Source: Qipengyuania aquimaris (GTDB taxonomy: Bacteria > Pseudomonadota > Alphaproteobacteria > Sphingomonadales > Sphingomonadaceae). From it: a stretch of DNA of 64,000 nucleotides. Positions 16,956-26,251 of this stretch are shown here, in pieces. Below the pieces are notes generated by a model, which was given only the letters and a program-made list of their open reading frames with translations, did no database searches and was not told where the DNA came from. The stretch lies in contig NZ_WTYI01000001.1 in assembly GCF_009827445.1 (NCBI RefSeq), forward strand, positions 2,556,381-2,620,380, read 5' to 3'. The translations under genes were made by a program, and so were the position numbers. The stretch's first letter is position 1. Every line of letters starts with the position of its first letter.

Positions 16956-18041
16956 CTAGTCCATCCCCGCGGCGACGGCGAAGTCATAGGCGCGGTCGAC
17001 CAGCGGTCCGACCCTTTCGCTCATCGCCTTGGCGTGGGCGCTGGATGCAGTGCCGTCGATGACCCGCTTCTTGATGCCCTGCATGATGCCGGCGAGCCGG
17101 AATAGGTTGTAGGCGAAGTACCAGTCCATCGGCGGGACGGGATACCCAGTCCGCGCAACATAACGGTCCACCGCTTCCTGCTGCGAGGGAATGCCGAGTT
17201 CCTCGAGGTCGAGGCCCAGGACCCCTGCGCGGCCATCGGCAGGATTGTGCCAGTTCAGCATGAGGTAGCTGAAGTCCGCGATGGGATCGCCCAGTGTCGA
17301 CAGTTCCCAGTCGAGCACGGCGAGGACCTTGTTCTCGTTCTTCTCGAAAATGACGTTGTCGAGCCGGTAGTCGCCATGAACTACGCTGCTCTCGTGCTGA
17401 GGAGGGATGGTCTGCGGCAGCCATTCGATCAGCCGCTCCATCTTGGGCATAAGCTCTGTTTCCGAGAGCTTGTACTGCTTCGACCAGCGGGCGATCTGGC
17501 GCGCGCAATAATCGGTCGGCTTGCCGTAATCGCCGAGGCCGATCTCGTCCGGCTTGCGAAGATGCAGGTCTGCCATCGTATCGATCATGGCATTATAGAT
17601 TGCGCGCCTATCGGCAGGATCGACGCCGGGCAGGGCGCCGTTCCAGAGCGAGCGCCCGTCGGCCAGGCCCATGACGAAGAACTTCGATCCGATCACATCC
17701 GGGTCTTCGCAGAGGCCATAAGTCTTCGGCACCGGAAAGCCGGTCGGACCGAGTGCGTGCATGGCCTTGTATTCGCGGTCCACCGCATGTGCGCTCGGCA
17801 GCAATTTGCCGAAGGGCTGGCGGCGCAGGACGTAGGAGCGCCCAGGCGTATCAATCCGGTAAGTCGGATTCGACTGGCCGCCCTTGAACTTCGAATAGGA
17901 GATCGGTCCTTCAAAGCCTTCGACATTGGCTTCGAACCACGCGGTCAGCCTGTCCATGTCCAGCTGGTCGCGTTCGGGTACCTCGATGGTGCCGACCATT
18001 TCCTTGTCGAAATCGATTTCTGGCATGCCCGTGTCGCTCAT
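16956..18041 (-). CDS. APH-family kinase, ACAD10/11-type (LvaA-like)
   Basis: A 361-residue protein kinase-like phosphotransferase. It shows FKGGQSNPTYRI (glycine-rich loop), VLRRQPFG with the ATP-site Lys/Arg region, VHGDYRLDNVIF (catalytic loop, about residue 217) and VLDWELSTLGDPIADF (metal-binding Asp). The GGxSNxTY form is typical of APH domains fused to acyl-CoA dehydrogenases in ACAD10/11 and of bacterial LvaA, which phosphorylate 4-hydroxyacyl-CoA. Its start overlaps the alcohol dehydrogenase stop by one base. Antibiotic resistance is unlikely. Confidence 0.88.
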   Translation of the reverse strand: MSDTGMPEIDFDKEMVGTIEVPERDQLDMDRLTAWFEANVEGFEGPISYSKFKGGQSNPTYRIDTPGRSYVLRRQPFGKLLPSAHAVDREYKAMHALGPTGFPVPKTYGLCEDPDVIGSKFFVMGLADGRSLWNGALPGVDPADRRAIYNAMIDTMADLHLRKPDEIGLGDYGKPTDYCARQIARWSKQYKLSETELMPKMERLIEWLPQTIPPQHESSVVHGDYRLDNVIFEKNENKVLAVLDWELSTLGDPIADFSYLMLNWHNPADGRAGVLGLDLEELGIPSQQEAVDRYVARTGYPVPPMDWYFAYNLFRLAGIMQGIKKRVIDGTASSAHAKAMSERVGPLVDRAYDFAVAAGMD

Positions 18042-19129
18042 CAGTCGAATACCACCACGCTGCGCGCCGAATGGCCGGCCTTCATCTTTTCGAAGCCGTC
18101 GTTGATCTTCTCCAGCGGGATACGCTCGGCGATGATCGTGTCGAGATCGAGCAGGCCGCGCATGTAGAAATCGACGAGGCGCGGCAGGTCGACCGGGAAA
18201 TGGTTCATGCCCATGATCGCGCCTTGCAGCTTCTTGCCGGAGAGGAGATCCATTGCGCCGAGGCCGACCTTGCAGTCGAGCGGCATCATGCCGAGGATCG
18301 TCGCCGTACCGCCGCGGCGCAGCAGCTTTACAGTGAGGTCTGCCGAGGCCTGCCTGCCCACAGCCTCGATCGCGTGATGCACGCCGCCTCCGGTCAGTTT
18401 CATGACCTGTTCGACAGCATCATCCGCCATGGCATCGATTGCGTGGGTCGCGCCGAGCACCTTGGCCAGTTCGCGTTTTTCCGGAATGGGATCGAGCGCG
18501 ATAACTCTGCCGGCACCTGCGATTTTCGCGGCGTTGATCGTCGCGAGGCCGACACCGCCGCAACCGACGACGGCGACAGCTTCGCCGGGCACGACCGAGC
18601 AGGCGTTGAAGATCGCACCGGCACCTGTCGTCACCGCGCAGCCGATGATGGCGGCCCGGTCCAGCGGCATGTCCTTGTCGATCGCGACGCAAGCATTCTC
18701 GTGGATCAGCATCTGTTCGCAAAATGCGGACAGGTTGAGCATCTGCGCCACCGGTCCGCTGCCGTCTGCCCGCATGATGCGCGGGTCAGCCGTCTGGCTG
18801 CGGCGCGTGTCCGCGCCCATGCACAGCGCCATGCGGCCGGTCACGCAGAACTCGCAGTGACCACAGAATGCCGACAGGCAAGACACGACATGATCGCCGG
18901 GCTTGACGGTCTTCACCTCACTGCCGACTGCGCGCACCACGCCCGCCGCCTCGTGGCCGGGAATGGCCGGGAGCGGGTGCGGGTAGGAGCCTTCGATGAA
19001 GTGCAGGTCCGAGTGGCACAGGCCGCAGGCCTTGGTATCGATCAGCACTTCATGCGGGGCCGGATCGGCGAGTTCTACCTCGCCGATCGTCAAGCCGCCG
19101 ACCTGTTCGAGAATTGCCGCCTTTGCCAT
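18041..19129 (-). CDS. Zinc-dependent alcohol dehydrogenase, MDR superfamily
   Basis: A 362-residue enzyme. Catalytic zinc ligands are Cys38 in CGLCHSD and His59-Glu60 in PGHEAAG. The structural zinc site has four Cys in CLSAFCGHCEFCVTGRMALC. Rossmann motif GCGGVG binds NAD(P). Overlaps both neighbours by one base, so it is translated with the acyl-CoA dehydrogenase and APH kinase. The substrate is probably an alcohol from the same pathway. Confidence 0.92.
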   Translation of the reverse strand: MAKAAILEQVGGLTIGEVELADPAPHEVLIDTKACGLCHSDLHFIEGSYPHPLPAIPGHEAAGVVRAVGSEVKTVKPGDHVVSCLSAFCGHCEFCVTGRMALCMGADTRRSQTADPRIMRADGSGPVAQMLNLSAFCEQMLIHENACVAIDKDMPLDRAAIIGCAVTTGAGAIFNACSVVPGEAVAVVGCGGVGLATINAAKIAGAGRVIALDPIPEKRELAKVLGATHAIDAMADDAVEQVMKLTGGGVHHAIEAVGRQASADLTVKLLRRGGTATILGMMPLDCKVGLGAMDLLSGKKLQGAIMGMNHFPVDLPRLVDFYMRGLLDLDTIIAERIPLEKINDGFEKMKAGHSARSVVVFD

Positions 19130-20475
19130 TAGCGCGTCGCTCCTACGTCGCCCGAGCTGAAGCCCGCAGCAGCGCTACCAGCACTTGCCGAATGCGGATT
19201 GCCGCCGCGCAGCGCGTTGGAGGTGGGGCCTTCCTTCGGCATGTGCTTGGCGAATTCCATGCGCGCGATCGAGCGGGCGTGAACCTCGTCGGGACCGTCT
19301 GCCAGACGCAGCGTGCGCTGGTGGGCATAGGCATTGGCAAGACCGTAATCGTCGGACACACCACCGCCGCCATGGGCCTGGATCGCATCGTCGATGATCT
19401 TGAGCGCCATGTTCGGTGCCTGCACCTTGATCATGGCGATTTCCTGCTTGGCCGACTTGTTGCCGACCTTGTCCATCATGTCGGCGGCCTTGAGGCACAG
19501 AAGGCGGGTCATGTCGATGTCGATGCGGGCACGCGCAACGCGTTCTTCCCAGACCGAATGCTTGTAGATCGGCTTGCCGAAAGCTTCGCGCTCCTGAAGG
19601 CGCTGGCACATCTTGGCCAGCGCTTCTTCGGCAACGCCGATGGTACGCATGCAGTGGTGGATGCGGCCCGGGCCTAGGCGTCCCTGAGCGATCTCGAAGC
19701 CGCGACCTTCGCCCAGCAGCATATTCGTGACCGGGACGCGTACGTCCGTGAGTTCGACTTCCATATGACCGTGCGGGGCATCGTCGTAGCCGAAGACGGG
19801 GAGGTGGCGCAGAATCTTCACACCCGGTGCGTCCATCGGCATCAGGATCATCGATTGCTGCGCGTGGCGCTTTGCCTCGAAATCGGTCTTGCCCATCACG
19901 ATGGCGACCTTGCAGCGCGGATCGCCCACGCCAGACGACCACCATTTGCGCCCGTTGATGACGTATTCGTCGCCATCGCGCTCGATGCGGGTCTCGATGT
20001 TCGTCGCGTCGGAGCTGGCCGTGAACGGTTCCGTCATCAGGAAGGCGGAACGGATGCGGCCATTCATCAGCGGCTCGAGCCACTCTTCCTTCTGTTCGCG
20101 CGTACCGTAACGGAAGAACACTTCCATGTTGCCGGTGTCCGGCGCCGAGCAGTTGAACACCTCGGAGGCGAAACCGATGCGGCCCATTTCCTCGGCGCAG
20201 AGCGCATATTCGAGGTTGGTGAGGCCGGGACCTTCGAAATCGAAGGTCTCATCGACATGGTGGTGACTGTCATTGCGCGGTGGCATGAACAGGTTCCAGA
20301 TGCCCTGGTCCTTGGCCTTGGCCTTCAGGTCCTCGACCACCTGGATGACTTTCCAGCGATCGCCTTCGGCGTCCTGTTCCTTGTAAGTCGGGACAGCGGG
20401 GCGGACATGGTCCTCGATGAAGTTCCTCACCCGGTCGCGCCAGTAGACTTGCCTTTCAGTGGGTTCGAAATCCAT
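19129..20475 (-). CDS. Acyl-CoA dehydrogenase, ACAD10/11-like (LvaC-like)
   Basis: A 448-residue FAD enzyme, longer than the usual 380-400. It shows [16 protein letters not shown] (FAD/substrate loop), [14 protein letters not shown], and [18 protein letters not shown]. In place of the classical YEGT it ends with [19 protein letters not shown], as in ACAD11 and LvaC. That family includes proteins that act on phosphorylated 4-hydroxyacyl-CoA. One-base overlap with the alcohol dehydrogenase. Preceded by 72 bases after the transporter gene. Confidence 0.9.
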   Translation of the reverse strand: MDFEPTERQVYWRDRVRNFIEDHVRPAVPTYKEQDAEGDRWKVIQVVEDLKAKAKDQGIWNLFMPPRNDSHHHVDETFDFEGPGLTNLEYALCAEEMGRIGFASEVFNCSAPDTGNMEVFFRYGTREQKEEWLEPLMNGRIRSAFLMTEPFTASSDATNIETRIERDGDEYVINGRKWWSSGVGDPRCKVAIVMGKTDFEAKRHAQQSMILMPMDAPGVKILRHLPVFGYDDAPHGHMEVELTDVRVPVTNMLLGEGRGFEIAQGRLGPGRIHHCMRTIGVAEEALAKMCQRLQEREAFGKPIYKHSVWEERVARARIDIDMTRLLCLKAADMMDKVGNKSAKQEIAMIKVQAPNMALKIIDDAIQAHGGGGVSDDYGLANAYAHQRTLRLADGPDEVHARSIARMEFAKHMPKEGPTSNALRGGNPHSASAGSAAAGFSSGDVGATR

Positions 20476-20547
20476 CGTAATGTCCTCTCATCAAATAAGT
20501 TGCGTTGCGAAACTGGCAGAGCGAGCCAGCCGCGCCAAGGGGGTAAT

Positions 20548-21984
20548 TCACGGAACCGAAGTGCCCGCGTCGATATCTCCGCGAGCGACGGCATCGAGCG
20601 CGGCGATGCGCGCCTCATGCTGTGCACGGTCGATCGGGAAGCGGCCAAGCCAATAGGCTGCGACGAATGCCAGCACGACCATCGCACCGCCGTAAAGCAG
20701 TAGCATTTCGCTCAGCACCTCGAAGGGAACCGAGCCGGGGCGGGCGTTCTCCGGCATTTGTGCGGCGCTGATGATCTGACCGGTCAGCAGGATGCCGACA
20801 CCGGTCGCGCATTTCTGGACGAACCAGTTGCCCGCGTAGAAGCTGCCTTCCGCGCGGCGACCCGTCCGTTCTTCGTAAGCCTCCACGATTTCGGCAATCA
20901 TCGAGGATCCCGAGATCATGACGACGATGCCGAACAGGTTTGCGAACACGAGGAAGGCGAAAACCAGCGTGGTCGACAAGGCGGTTCCGGGTTCCGGCCA
21001 GATACCGAGCAGGAAAAGGGTGTAGGGCGTGAGCCCGAGAACCATCGAAGTGATTGAGCCGATGACCGCGCTTTTCGGCTTGCCCCAGTCGCGGTGCATG
21101 GGGCCGACAACGAAGAACATCATTACGACGCTGACGAACAGCACGATTGGATAGATGATGAGCTCGACCCGGTCGAACTGCCAGACGAACAGATTGACGT
21201 AGTTCGTGATCGAAAAGGTCATGCCCTGACTGACGTAGGCGGCTAGCCCGCCGGCTACGAAAATAAGGAAGGCGCGTTCGGAGAAAGCATCACGGATCTC
21301 GTCGAAACTGCCTTTGATGCTGAATGGCTCGGGGCGCTTTTCCGGTAGCTTGGCGACGAGATAGTGCTGGCCGAGGGCAGAGCCGACAACTGAAACGAAA
21401 ATCAGCCCGGCCCCGAACAGGCCGAACATGCTGTATCCGCCTGCCTGCAACATCCCGTCCTGACCCGGCATGAAGACCGTGTAGGCGAGCAGCATCATAA
21501 GGATGCCTCCGATCCAGCCCGAGAGGTAGCGATAGCGGAACAGCGTGGTGCGCTCGTCGTAATCGGCGGTAATCTCGGGCACGAGGCTGACCGAGGGGAC
21601 TTCGCAGGCGGACAAGAGCACGCGCACGACGACCGCGATACCGAGCAATTCCCAGAAGCTGGGCGTGCCGTCGATGACCGGGTTCCACAGCACGGCCCAG
21701 GCCAACGCCAATGGGAGCGCGGCAGTATAGAGCCAGGGCAGTCTCCTCCCCCAACGCGTATACGTGCGGTCGGACAGGTTGCCGAGGATCGGGTCGATCA
21801 CGGCGTCGAACAGCAGCGCGGCGCCCAGCGCCAGGCTGACCATTCCGGCATCCATGCCGAGGACCTGGTTGTAGAAAATCAGCAGGAAGAAGCTGAACCC
21901 GCTGTCCTTCACGCCGAAGGCGACCGCGCCGAAGCCGTGAATGAACTTTAGCCGTTGGGGCAGGGGGCCGTCGACGAACGCCAT
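20548..21984 (-). CDS. MFS transporter, GPH (glycoside-pentoside-hexuronide) type
   Basis: A 478-residue protein with twelve hydrophobic segments. GPH features include LFDAVIDPILGNLSDRT after the second helix and YEERTGRRAEGSFYAG in the C-terminal half. It carries a small solute by cation symport. Its position among acyl-CoA genes suggests uptake of a lipid-like or carboxylate substrate rather than a sugar, but that is inference. Start overlaps the SDR stop by one base. Confidence 0.88.
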   Translation of the reverse strand: MAFVDGPLPQRLKFIHGFGAVAFGVKDSGFSFFLLIFYNQVLGMDAGMVSLALGAALLFDAVIDPILGNLSDRTYTRWGRRLPWLYTAALPLALAWAVLWNPVIDGTPSFWELLGIAVVVRVLLSACEVPSVSLVPEITADYDERTTLFRYRYLSGWIGGILMMLLAYTVFMPGQDGMLQAGGYSMFGLFGAGLIFVSVVGSALGQHYLVAKLPEKRPEPFSIKGSFDEIRDAFSERAFLIFVAGGLAAYVSQGMTFSITNYVNLFVWQFDRVELIIYPIVLFVSVVMMFFVVGPMHRDWGKPKSAVIGSITSMVLGLTPYTLFLLGIWPEPGTALSTTLVFAFLVFANLFGIVVMISGSSMIAEIVEAYEERTGRRAEGSFYAGNWFVQKCATGVGILLTGQIISAAQMPENARPGSVPFEVLSEMLLLYGGAMVVLAFVAAYWLGRFPIDRAQHEARIAALDAVARGDIDAGTSVP

Positions 21985-22844
21985 CAGTTCGTGCGCCCCT
22001 CCGCTTCCATGGCTTCGAGTGCTTCAAACATGCCCGGCGTTTCCGGATCCCAGCTATGCCGCGGGCCGAGCGTTATCCCGCCATCGACCACGATGGATGC
22101 GCCGGTGATGAACTCGGCCGCCTCGCTCGCCAGGAATGCCACGGTGCCCGCGATATCGCGCGGCTGGCCGCCGCGCGCGACCGGCTGCGCATTGGAGGAC
22201 ATCTGCGCAATGACCTGCTTGGCCATAAGCTCTGCCTCTCCGGTGAATTCGAGCGAGCTGGTGAAGATATTCGTATTGATGAAGCCCGGCTGCACCGCGT
22301 TCACCCGGATGCCATATTGGGCAAGATCGGTGGCGGCGCACTTGGTCAGGTGAAGCACGCCTGCCTTGGCGACGGCATAGGCGGTCGGCGAATAGCCCGG
22401 ACCCACTGCGGCAACGCTCGACACATTGACGATGTTGGCGCCCTTGCGGCCCTTCATATGCGGGACGGCATAGCGGATACCCATGGCGACCGATCGCATC
22501 AGGAGATCGAAGGTGCGGTCCCATTCGTCGGGCTCGATCTCGTCGATCGGCGCACGCGCGCCGCCGGCACCGGCATTATTGAACACGACATCGATCCCGC
22601 CGGTCTCCTTGGCGGCGTGGTCCATGAGCGCCTTGATATCGGACGGATCGCACACGTCGCAGCGCACGAAGCGAATGTCGTCAGGGCTGCCCGCGACAAG
22701 TTCGGCCCCGCCGTCCTCGTCGATATCGGATGCGAAAACGATCGCACCCTCGCTTGCGAACAGGCGCGCGGCGTCGGCCCCGATGCCCGATGCGGCGCCG
22801 GTAATGACAACGGTCTTGCCGGAGAATCGCCGGGACTCGGCCAT
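21984..22844 (-). CDS. Short-chain dehydrogenase/reductase
   Basis: A 286-residue classical SDR: cofactor loop TGAASGIGADAARLF, NNAG at the end of strand 4, catalytic Ser in VSSVAAVGP, and Tyr-x-x-x-Lys in YAVAKAGVLHL. A likely hydroxyacyl-CoA or related alcohol oxidoreductase. First gene of the leftward arm; the promoter lies in 22845-23023, shared with the rightward arm. Confidence 0.92.
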   Translation of the reverse strand: MAESRRFSGKTVVITGAASGIGADAARLFASEGAIVFASDIDEDGGAELVAGSPDDIRFVRCDVCDPSDIKALMDHAAKETGGIDVVFNNAGAGGARAPIDEIEPDEWDRTFDLLMRSVAMGIRYAVPHMKGRKGANIVNVSSVAAVGPGYSPTAYAVAKAGVLHLTKCAATDLAQYGIRVNAVQPGFINTNIFTSSLEFTGEAELMAKQVIAQMSSNAQPVARGGQPRDIAGTVAFLASEAAEFITGASIVVDGGITLGPRHSWDPETPGMFEALEAMEAEGRTN

Positions 22845-22896
22845 GCTCTCTCTCCTCGTTTTCCTCGCCTTTCAGCTTAGGCGAGCCATGCCTGCC

Positions 22897-22986
22897 GTCA
22901 ACGTAATCCGGCTGACGCTACGGCATGGCGCTTCACCGTGATCGCCCTTGCGGCGTGCCGCCGAATCACCCTAACGTAAACGTCAA
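22897..22986 (+). promoter_or_regulatory. Putative LiuR/MerR-like operators between divergent arms
   Basis: GTCAACGTAA (22897-22906) and TAACGTAAACGTCAA (22972-22986) repeat an ACGT-based motif. It resembles operators described for MerR-family LiuR-type regulators of acyl-CoA and branched-chain amino-acid catabolism. Both sites lie in the region that drives both arms of the cluster. No regulator gene is in the window. Confidence 0.45.
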
Positions 22987-23023
22987 GTCGCAAGACGAGA
23001 GAGAAGCAGAGAGGAGCCCCGAT

Positions 23024-24205
23024 ATGTCGGATCACGAAGCGTTCCGCGCCGAAGTGCGCGAATGGCTCGAAGCCAATTGTCCGCCCGAAATGCGCCAGCC
23101 CGTGAAGGACGAAGACGACGTCTACTGGGGTGGCCGCAATGCCGCTTTCAAGAATGACGCGCAGAAAGCGTGGTTCGAGGCCTGCCGCGACAAGGGCTAC
23201 ACCGTGGCCGAATGGCCGGAAGCCTATGGCGGTGCCGGTCTGACGCCGGCCGAAGGCAAGATCCTGCGCCAGGAAATGTCGCGCATCGGTGCTCGTCCCC
23301 CGCTGTCGAGCTTCGGTATCTGGATGCTCGGCCCGGCGCTGCTGAAATTCGGCACCGAAGGGCAGAAACAGAAATTCCTCAACGAAATCGCTCGCGGCGA
23401 AATCCGCTGGTGCCAGGGTTATTCCGAGCCCGGTAGCGGCTCCGACCTCGTGTCCATGCAGACATTCGGCGAGGACAAGGGCGATCACTGGATCGTCAAC
23501 GGCCAGAAGATCTGGACCTCCTATGCCGACGAAGCCGACTGGATTTTCTGCCTCGTCCGCACGGACAAGGCAAACAAGTACCAGGGCATCACCTTCATGC
23601 TGTTCGACATGACCAGCGACGGTGTCTCGACCAAGCCGATCAAACTGATCAGCGGCAACAGCCCGTTCTGCGAAACCTTCATGGACGATGTGAAGGTGCC
23701 CAAATCCTATGGCGAGGACATCCCCGGTTACGTCGGCGAGATCAATCGCGGCTGGGACGTGGCGAAGTACCTGCTCGGCCACGAACGCGAGATGATCTCG
23801 GGCGCCGGCGGCGGCGATCGCACCGCGGCCATCGGTGCGGCGATGAAGCGCATGAGCGGTGAACTCGACGCAGTGCTGCGGGCAGAACTGGCCATGTTCG
23901 ACGTCGACGCGCTGGCCTATTCGGCCATGGGCGAGAAATTCCTCGACGAGATGAAGGCCGGCAAGGGCCATCCCGCACAGCCCAACATGATGAAATATGT
24001 CGGGACGGAGCTGAACAAGACGCGCCACGAATTGATGATGGCGGCTGGCGGCAGCAGGGCCCTGGAATGGGAGAGCGAGGAAACGCGTGGCGGCAAGCCG
24101 GCGCGCAACTGGCTCCGCACCAAGGCGAATTCCATCGAAGGCGGCACGAGCGAAGTCATGCTCAACGTCATTTCCAAACGCATTCTCGATCTGCCGGGAG
24201 CCTGA
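23024..24205 (+). CDS. Acyl-CoA dehydrogenase (catalytic-type subunit)
   Basis: A 393-residue enzyme with WCQGYSEPGSGSDL (substrate/FAD loop), VNGQKIWTSYADEADW, and the late NSIEGGTSEVMLN, which places a Glu where the catalytic base sits in the YEGT class. The ATG at 23024 follows GAGAGGAG. Three bases separate it from a second acyl-CoA dehydrogenase gene, suggesting a two-subunit enzyme as in the FadE pairs of steroid catabolism. Confidence 0.9.
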   Translation: MSDHEAFRAEVREWLEANCPPEMRQPVKDEDDVYWGGRNAAFKNDAQKAWFEACRDKGYTVAEWPEAYGGAGLTPAEGKILRQEMSRIGARPPLSSFGIWMLGPALLKFGTEGQKQKFLNEIARGEIRWCQGYSEPGSGSDLVSMQTFGEDKGDHWIVNGQKIWTSYADEADWIFCLVRTDKANKYQGITFMLFDMTSDGVSTKPIKLISGNSPFCETFMDDVKVPKSYGEDIPGYVGEINRGWDVAKYLLGHEREMISGAGGGDRTAAIGAAMKRMSGELDAVLRAELAMFDVDALAYSAMGEKFLDEMKAGKGHPAQPNMMKYVGTELNKTRHELMMAAGGSRALEWESEETRGGKPARNWLRTKANSIEGGTSEVMLNVISKRILDLPGA

Positions 24206-24208
24206 TCC

Positions 24209-25348
24209 ATGCCACTTTATCATGACGACGACCAGGCGATGCTGGCCGAAACGGCAAGCCAGTTCATGGCCGAAGAAGGCGCCATCGCCAAACAGCTGCG
24301 CCACTGGCGCGACCGCGATTGCAAGGATGGCTTCGGCCACGGCCTGTGGAAGCAATTCGCCGAAATGGGCTTCACCGGCATGCTGGTGAGCGAAGACGAC
24401 GGCGGGCTTGGGATGGGCAGCTACGAAGCTGGGATCGTGCTCGAGGAAATCGGCCGCAATCTCACGCCTTCGCCTTTCCTTGCCAGCTCGGTGCTGGCGG
24501 CGACCGCGCTCAAGCACGCTGACAGCAATGCGCGTGAGCGTTGGCTTCCCGGGCTTGTTTCCGGCGACCATGTCTACACGGTCGCCATCGACGAGGGTGC
24601 GAAGCATCGCCCCGAGATCATCAAGACCAAGGCTGAAAAGTCGGGCAATGGCTTCAAGTTGACCGGCCAGAAGGACTTTGTCCTCCACGGTGCAAGTTCG
24701 GACATGCTCGTCGTGGCTGCGCGCACCTCTGGCAGCGATGACGATGCAGACGGCATCACGCTTTTCGCAGTGCCCAGGGACGCCGCCAATATGAGCCACG
24801 ATGCGGTGCGCCTCGTCGACAGCTCGATGGCCACCCACACGAAGTTCGATGGAGTCGAGCTGGATGGCGATGCCGTCATCGGGGAAGTCGATGGCGGACG
24901 CGAGATCCTCAACGCCATGCTTGCCGCGGGCCGTATCGGCGCCGCTGCAGAAGGCGTCGGTGTCGCCAGCGGGGCGATGGACATGACCGTCGATTACCTC
25001 AAGCAGCGCAAGCAATTCGGCAAGCTGATCGGCGAATTCCAGGCGTTGCAGCACCGTGCAGCGCATCTCTATTCCGAAGTGGAGATCGCCCGTGCGGTAA
25101 CGATGAAAGCTGCCCAGCTGCTCGACGGCGGAAGCGAGAAAGCTGACCTGATGATATCGGTCGCCAAGGCCAAGGTCGCCAAGGCGGCAGGCCTCGCCGT
25201 GAAGGAAGGCGTCCAGATGCATGGCGGGATCGGCATGACCGACGAATATGACATCGGCCTCTACATGAAGCGTGATCGCGCGCTGCAGGAATTCCTTGGC
25301 GACATGTACTACCACGCAGGCCGCGTGGCCGAACTAAGCGGCTATTGA
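24209..25348 (+). CDS. Acyl-CoA dehydrogenase (partner-type subunit)
   Basis: A 379-residue protein with the family fold (MGFTGMLVSEDDGGLGMG, DYLKQRKQFGKLIGEFQALQH, QMHGGIGMTDEYDIGLYMKR). The C-terminus ends RALQEFLGDMYYH without an EGT-like motif, so this subunit may lack the catalytic Glu and bind FAD or structure only. This split is known from alpha2beta2 acyl-CoA dehydrogenases. Overall length normal. Confidence 0.88.
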   Translation: MPLYHDDDQAMLAETASQFMAEEGAIAKQLRHWRDRDCKDGFGHGLWKQFAEMGFTGMLVSEDDGGLGMGSYEAGIVLEEIGRNLTPSPFLASSVLAATALKHADSNARERWLPGLVSGDHVYTVAIDEGAKHRPEIIKTKAEKSGNGFKLTGQKDFVLHGASSDMLVVAARTSGSDDDADGITLFAVPRDAANMSHDAVRLVDSSMATHTKFDGVELDGDAVIGEVDGGREILNAMLAAGRIGAAAEGVGVASGAMDMTVDYLKQRKQFGKLIGEFQALQHRAAHLYSEVEIARAVTMKAAQLLDGGSEKADLMISVAKAKVAKAAGLAVKEGVQMHGGIGMTDEYDIGLYMKRDRALQEFLGDMYYHAGRVAELSGY

Positions 25349-25362
25349 GCGGGAGAGAGACA

Positions 25363-26169
25363 ATGACACTCGAAGATATGTTCAGCCTCAAGGGCCGCAA
25401 TGCGCTGGTCACCGGCGGCAGCCGCGGCATCGGTCGCATGATCGTCGAAGGCTTTCTCGCTGCAGGATGCGAGAGGGTCTACATCACCGCGCGCAAGGGC
25501 GGTGAATTGCACGAAACCGCCGAGGAACTGGGCGAGCGGGTCGTTCCGATCCAGGGCGACATTTCGACCCTGGAAGGCATCGACGAACTGGTCGCGGAGA
25601 TTTCCGGCCGCGAAACCAAGCTCGACATCCTCGTCAATAACGCCGGGGCCGCCTGGGGTGCCGATTACCTCGACTTTCCGGAAGAGGGCTGGGACAAGGT
25701 CATGGACCTCAATGTGAAGACACCGTTCTTCCTGACCCAGCGCCTGCACAAATTGCTGACGGCCGAGGCCAGCCAAGACAAGCCGGGCAAGGTTATCAAT
25801 ATCGCCAGCATCGACGGCCTGCGGATCAATCCGTGGGAGACCTATTCCTATCAGGCATCGAAGGCTGCGCTGATCCACCTGACGCGTCGTATGGCCGCGC
25901 GGCTGGTGAAGGATCACGTCTACGTCACCGGCATCGCTCCGGGCGCATTCCCGTCGAACATGAACAAAGTCGCGCGCGACCATGCCGAAGCGAGCGCTGC
26001 AGGAATCCCGAACAAGCGCGTCGGAGACAAGTTCGATATGGGCGGCAGCTGCGTCTACCTGGCCAGCCGCGCAGGAAACTACACGGTGGGCGAGACTATC
26101 GCAGTCGATGGCGGGATCGTGAACGCGCACCTGCCGACACATTTCGCCGATCCTGCGGGCGGTCGCTGA
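25363..26169 (+). CDS. Short-chain dehydrogenase/reductase
   Basis: A 268-residue classical SDR with TGGSRGIGRM, NNAGAAWG, a catalytic Ser in NIASIDGLRIN and YQASKAALIHL (Tyr, Lys). The ATG at 25363 has GAGAGAGA upstream; it is 14 bases after the second acyl-CoA dehydrogenase. Ends the rightward arm, immediately before a strong terminator. Probably a 3-hydroxyacyl-CoA-type oxidoreductase; substrate not defined. Confidence 0.9.
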   Translation: MTLEDMFSLKGRNALVTGGSRGIGRMIVEGFLAAGCERVYITARKGGELHETAEELGERVVPIQGDISTLEGIDELVAEISGRETKLDILVNNAGAAWGADYLDFPEEGWDKVMDLNVKTPFFLTQRLHKLLTAEASQDKPGKVINIASIDGLRINPWETYSYQASKAALIHLTRRMAARLVKDHVYVTGIAPGAFPSNMNKVARDHAEASAAGIPNKRVGDKFDMGGSCVYLASRAGNYTVGETIAVDGGIVNAHLPTHFADPAGGR

Positions 26170-26196
26170 CAACTTCTCTTTGACATGAGTGAGATA

Positions 26197-26234
26197 GGGG
26201 GCAGTCGAAGCGGTTCGACTGCCCCCGACTTTTT
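26197..26234 (+). terminator. Strong intrinsic terminator of the acyl-CoA operon
   Basis: Perfect 13-base arms (GGGGGCAGTCGAA and TTCGACTGCCCCC), a 4-base loop, and a TTTTT run at 26230-26234. Acts on the rightward arm. Confidence 0.92.
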
Positions 26235-26251
26235 CTACGCCGCGGTGGGCC

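Noticed and set aside
15774-17105. A 443-codon open frame on the plus strand
   Set aside because: It runs antisense through the small-protein operon, dapD and the end of the kinase gene. No domain seen.
16956-18041. An aminoglycoside resistance gene
   Set aside because: The fold is APH, but the GGQSNPTY motif and tight linkage to acyl-CoA dehydrogenase genes fit the ACAD10/11 and LvaA group.
22898-25315. An 805-codon open frame on the minus strand
   Set aside because: It lies opposite two clear acyl-CoA dehydrogenase genes, has no family resemblance and an odd His/Arg/Val-rich composition. It is a GC-rich antisense frame.
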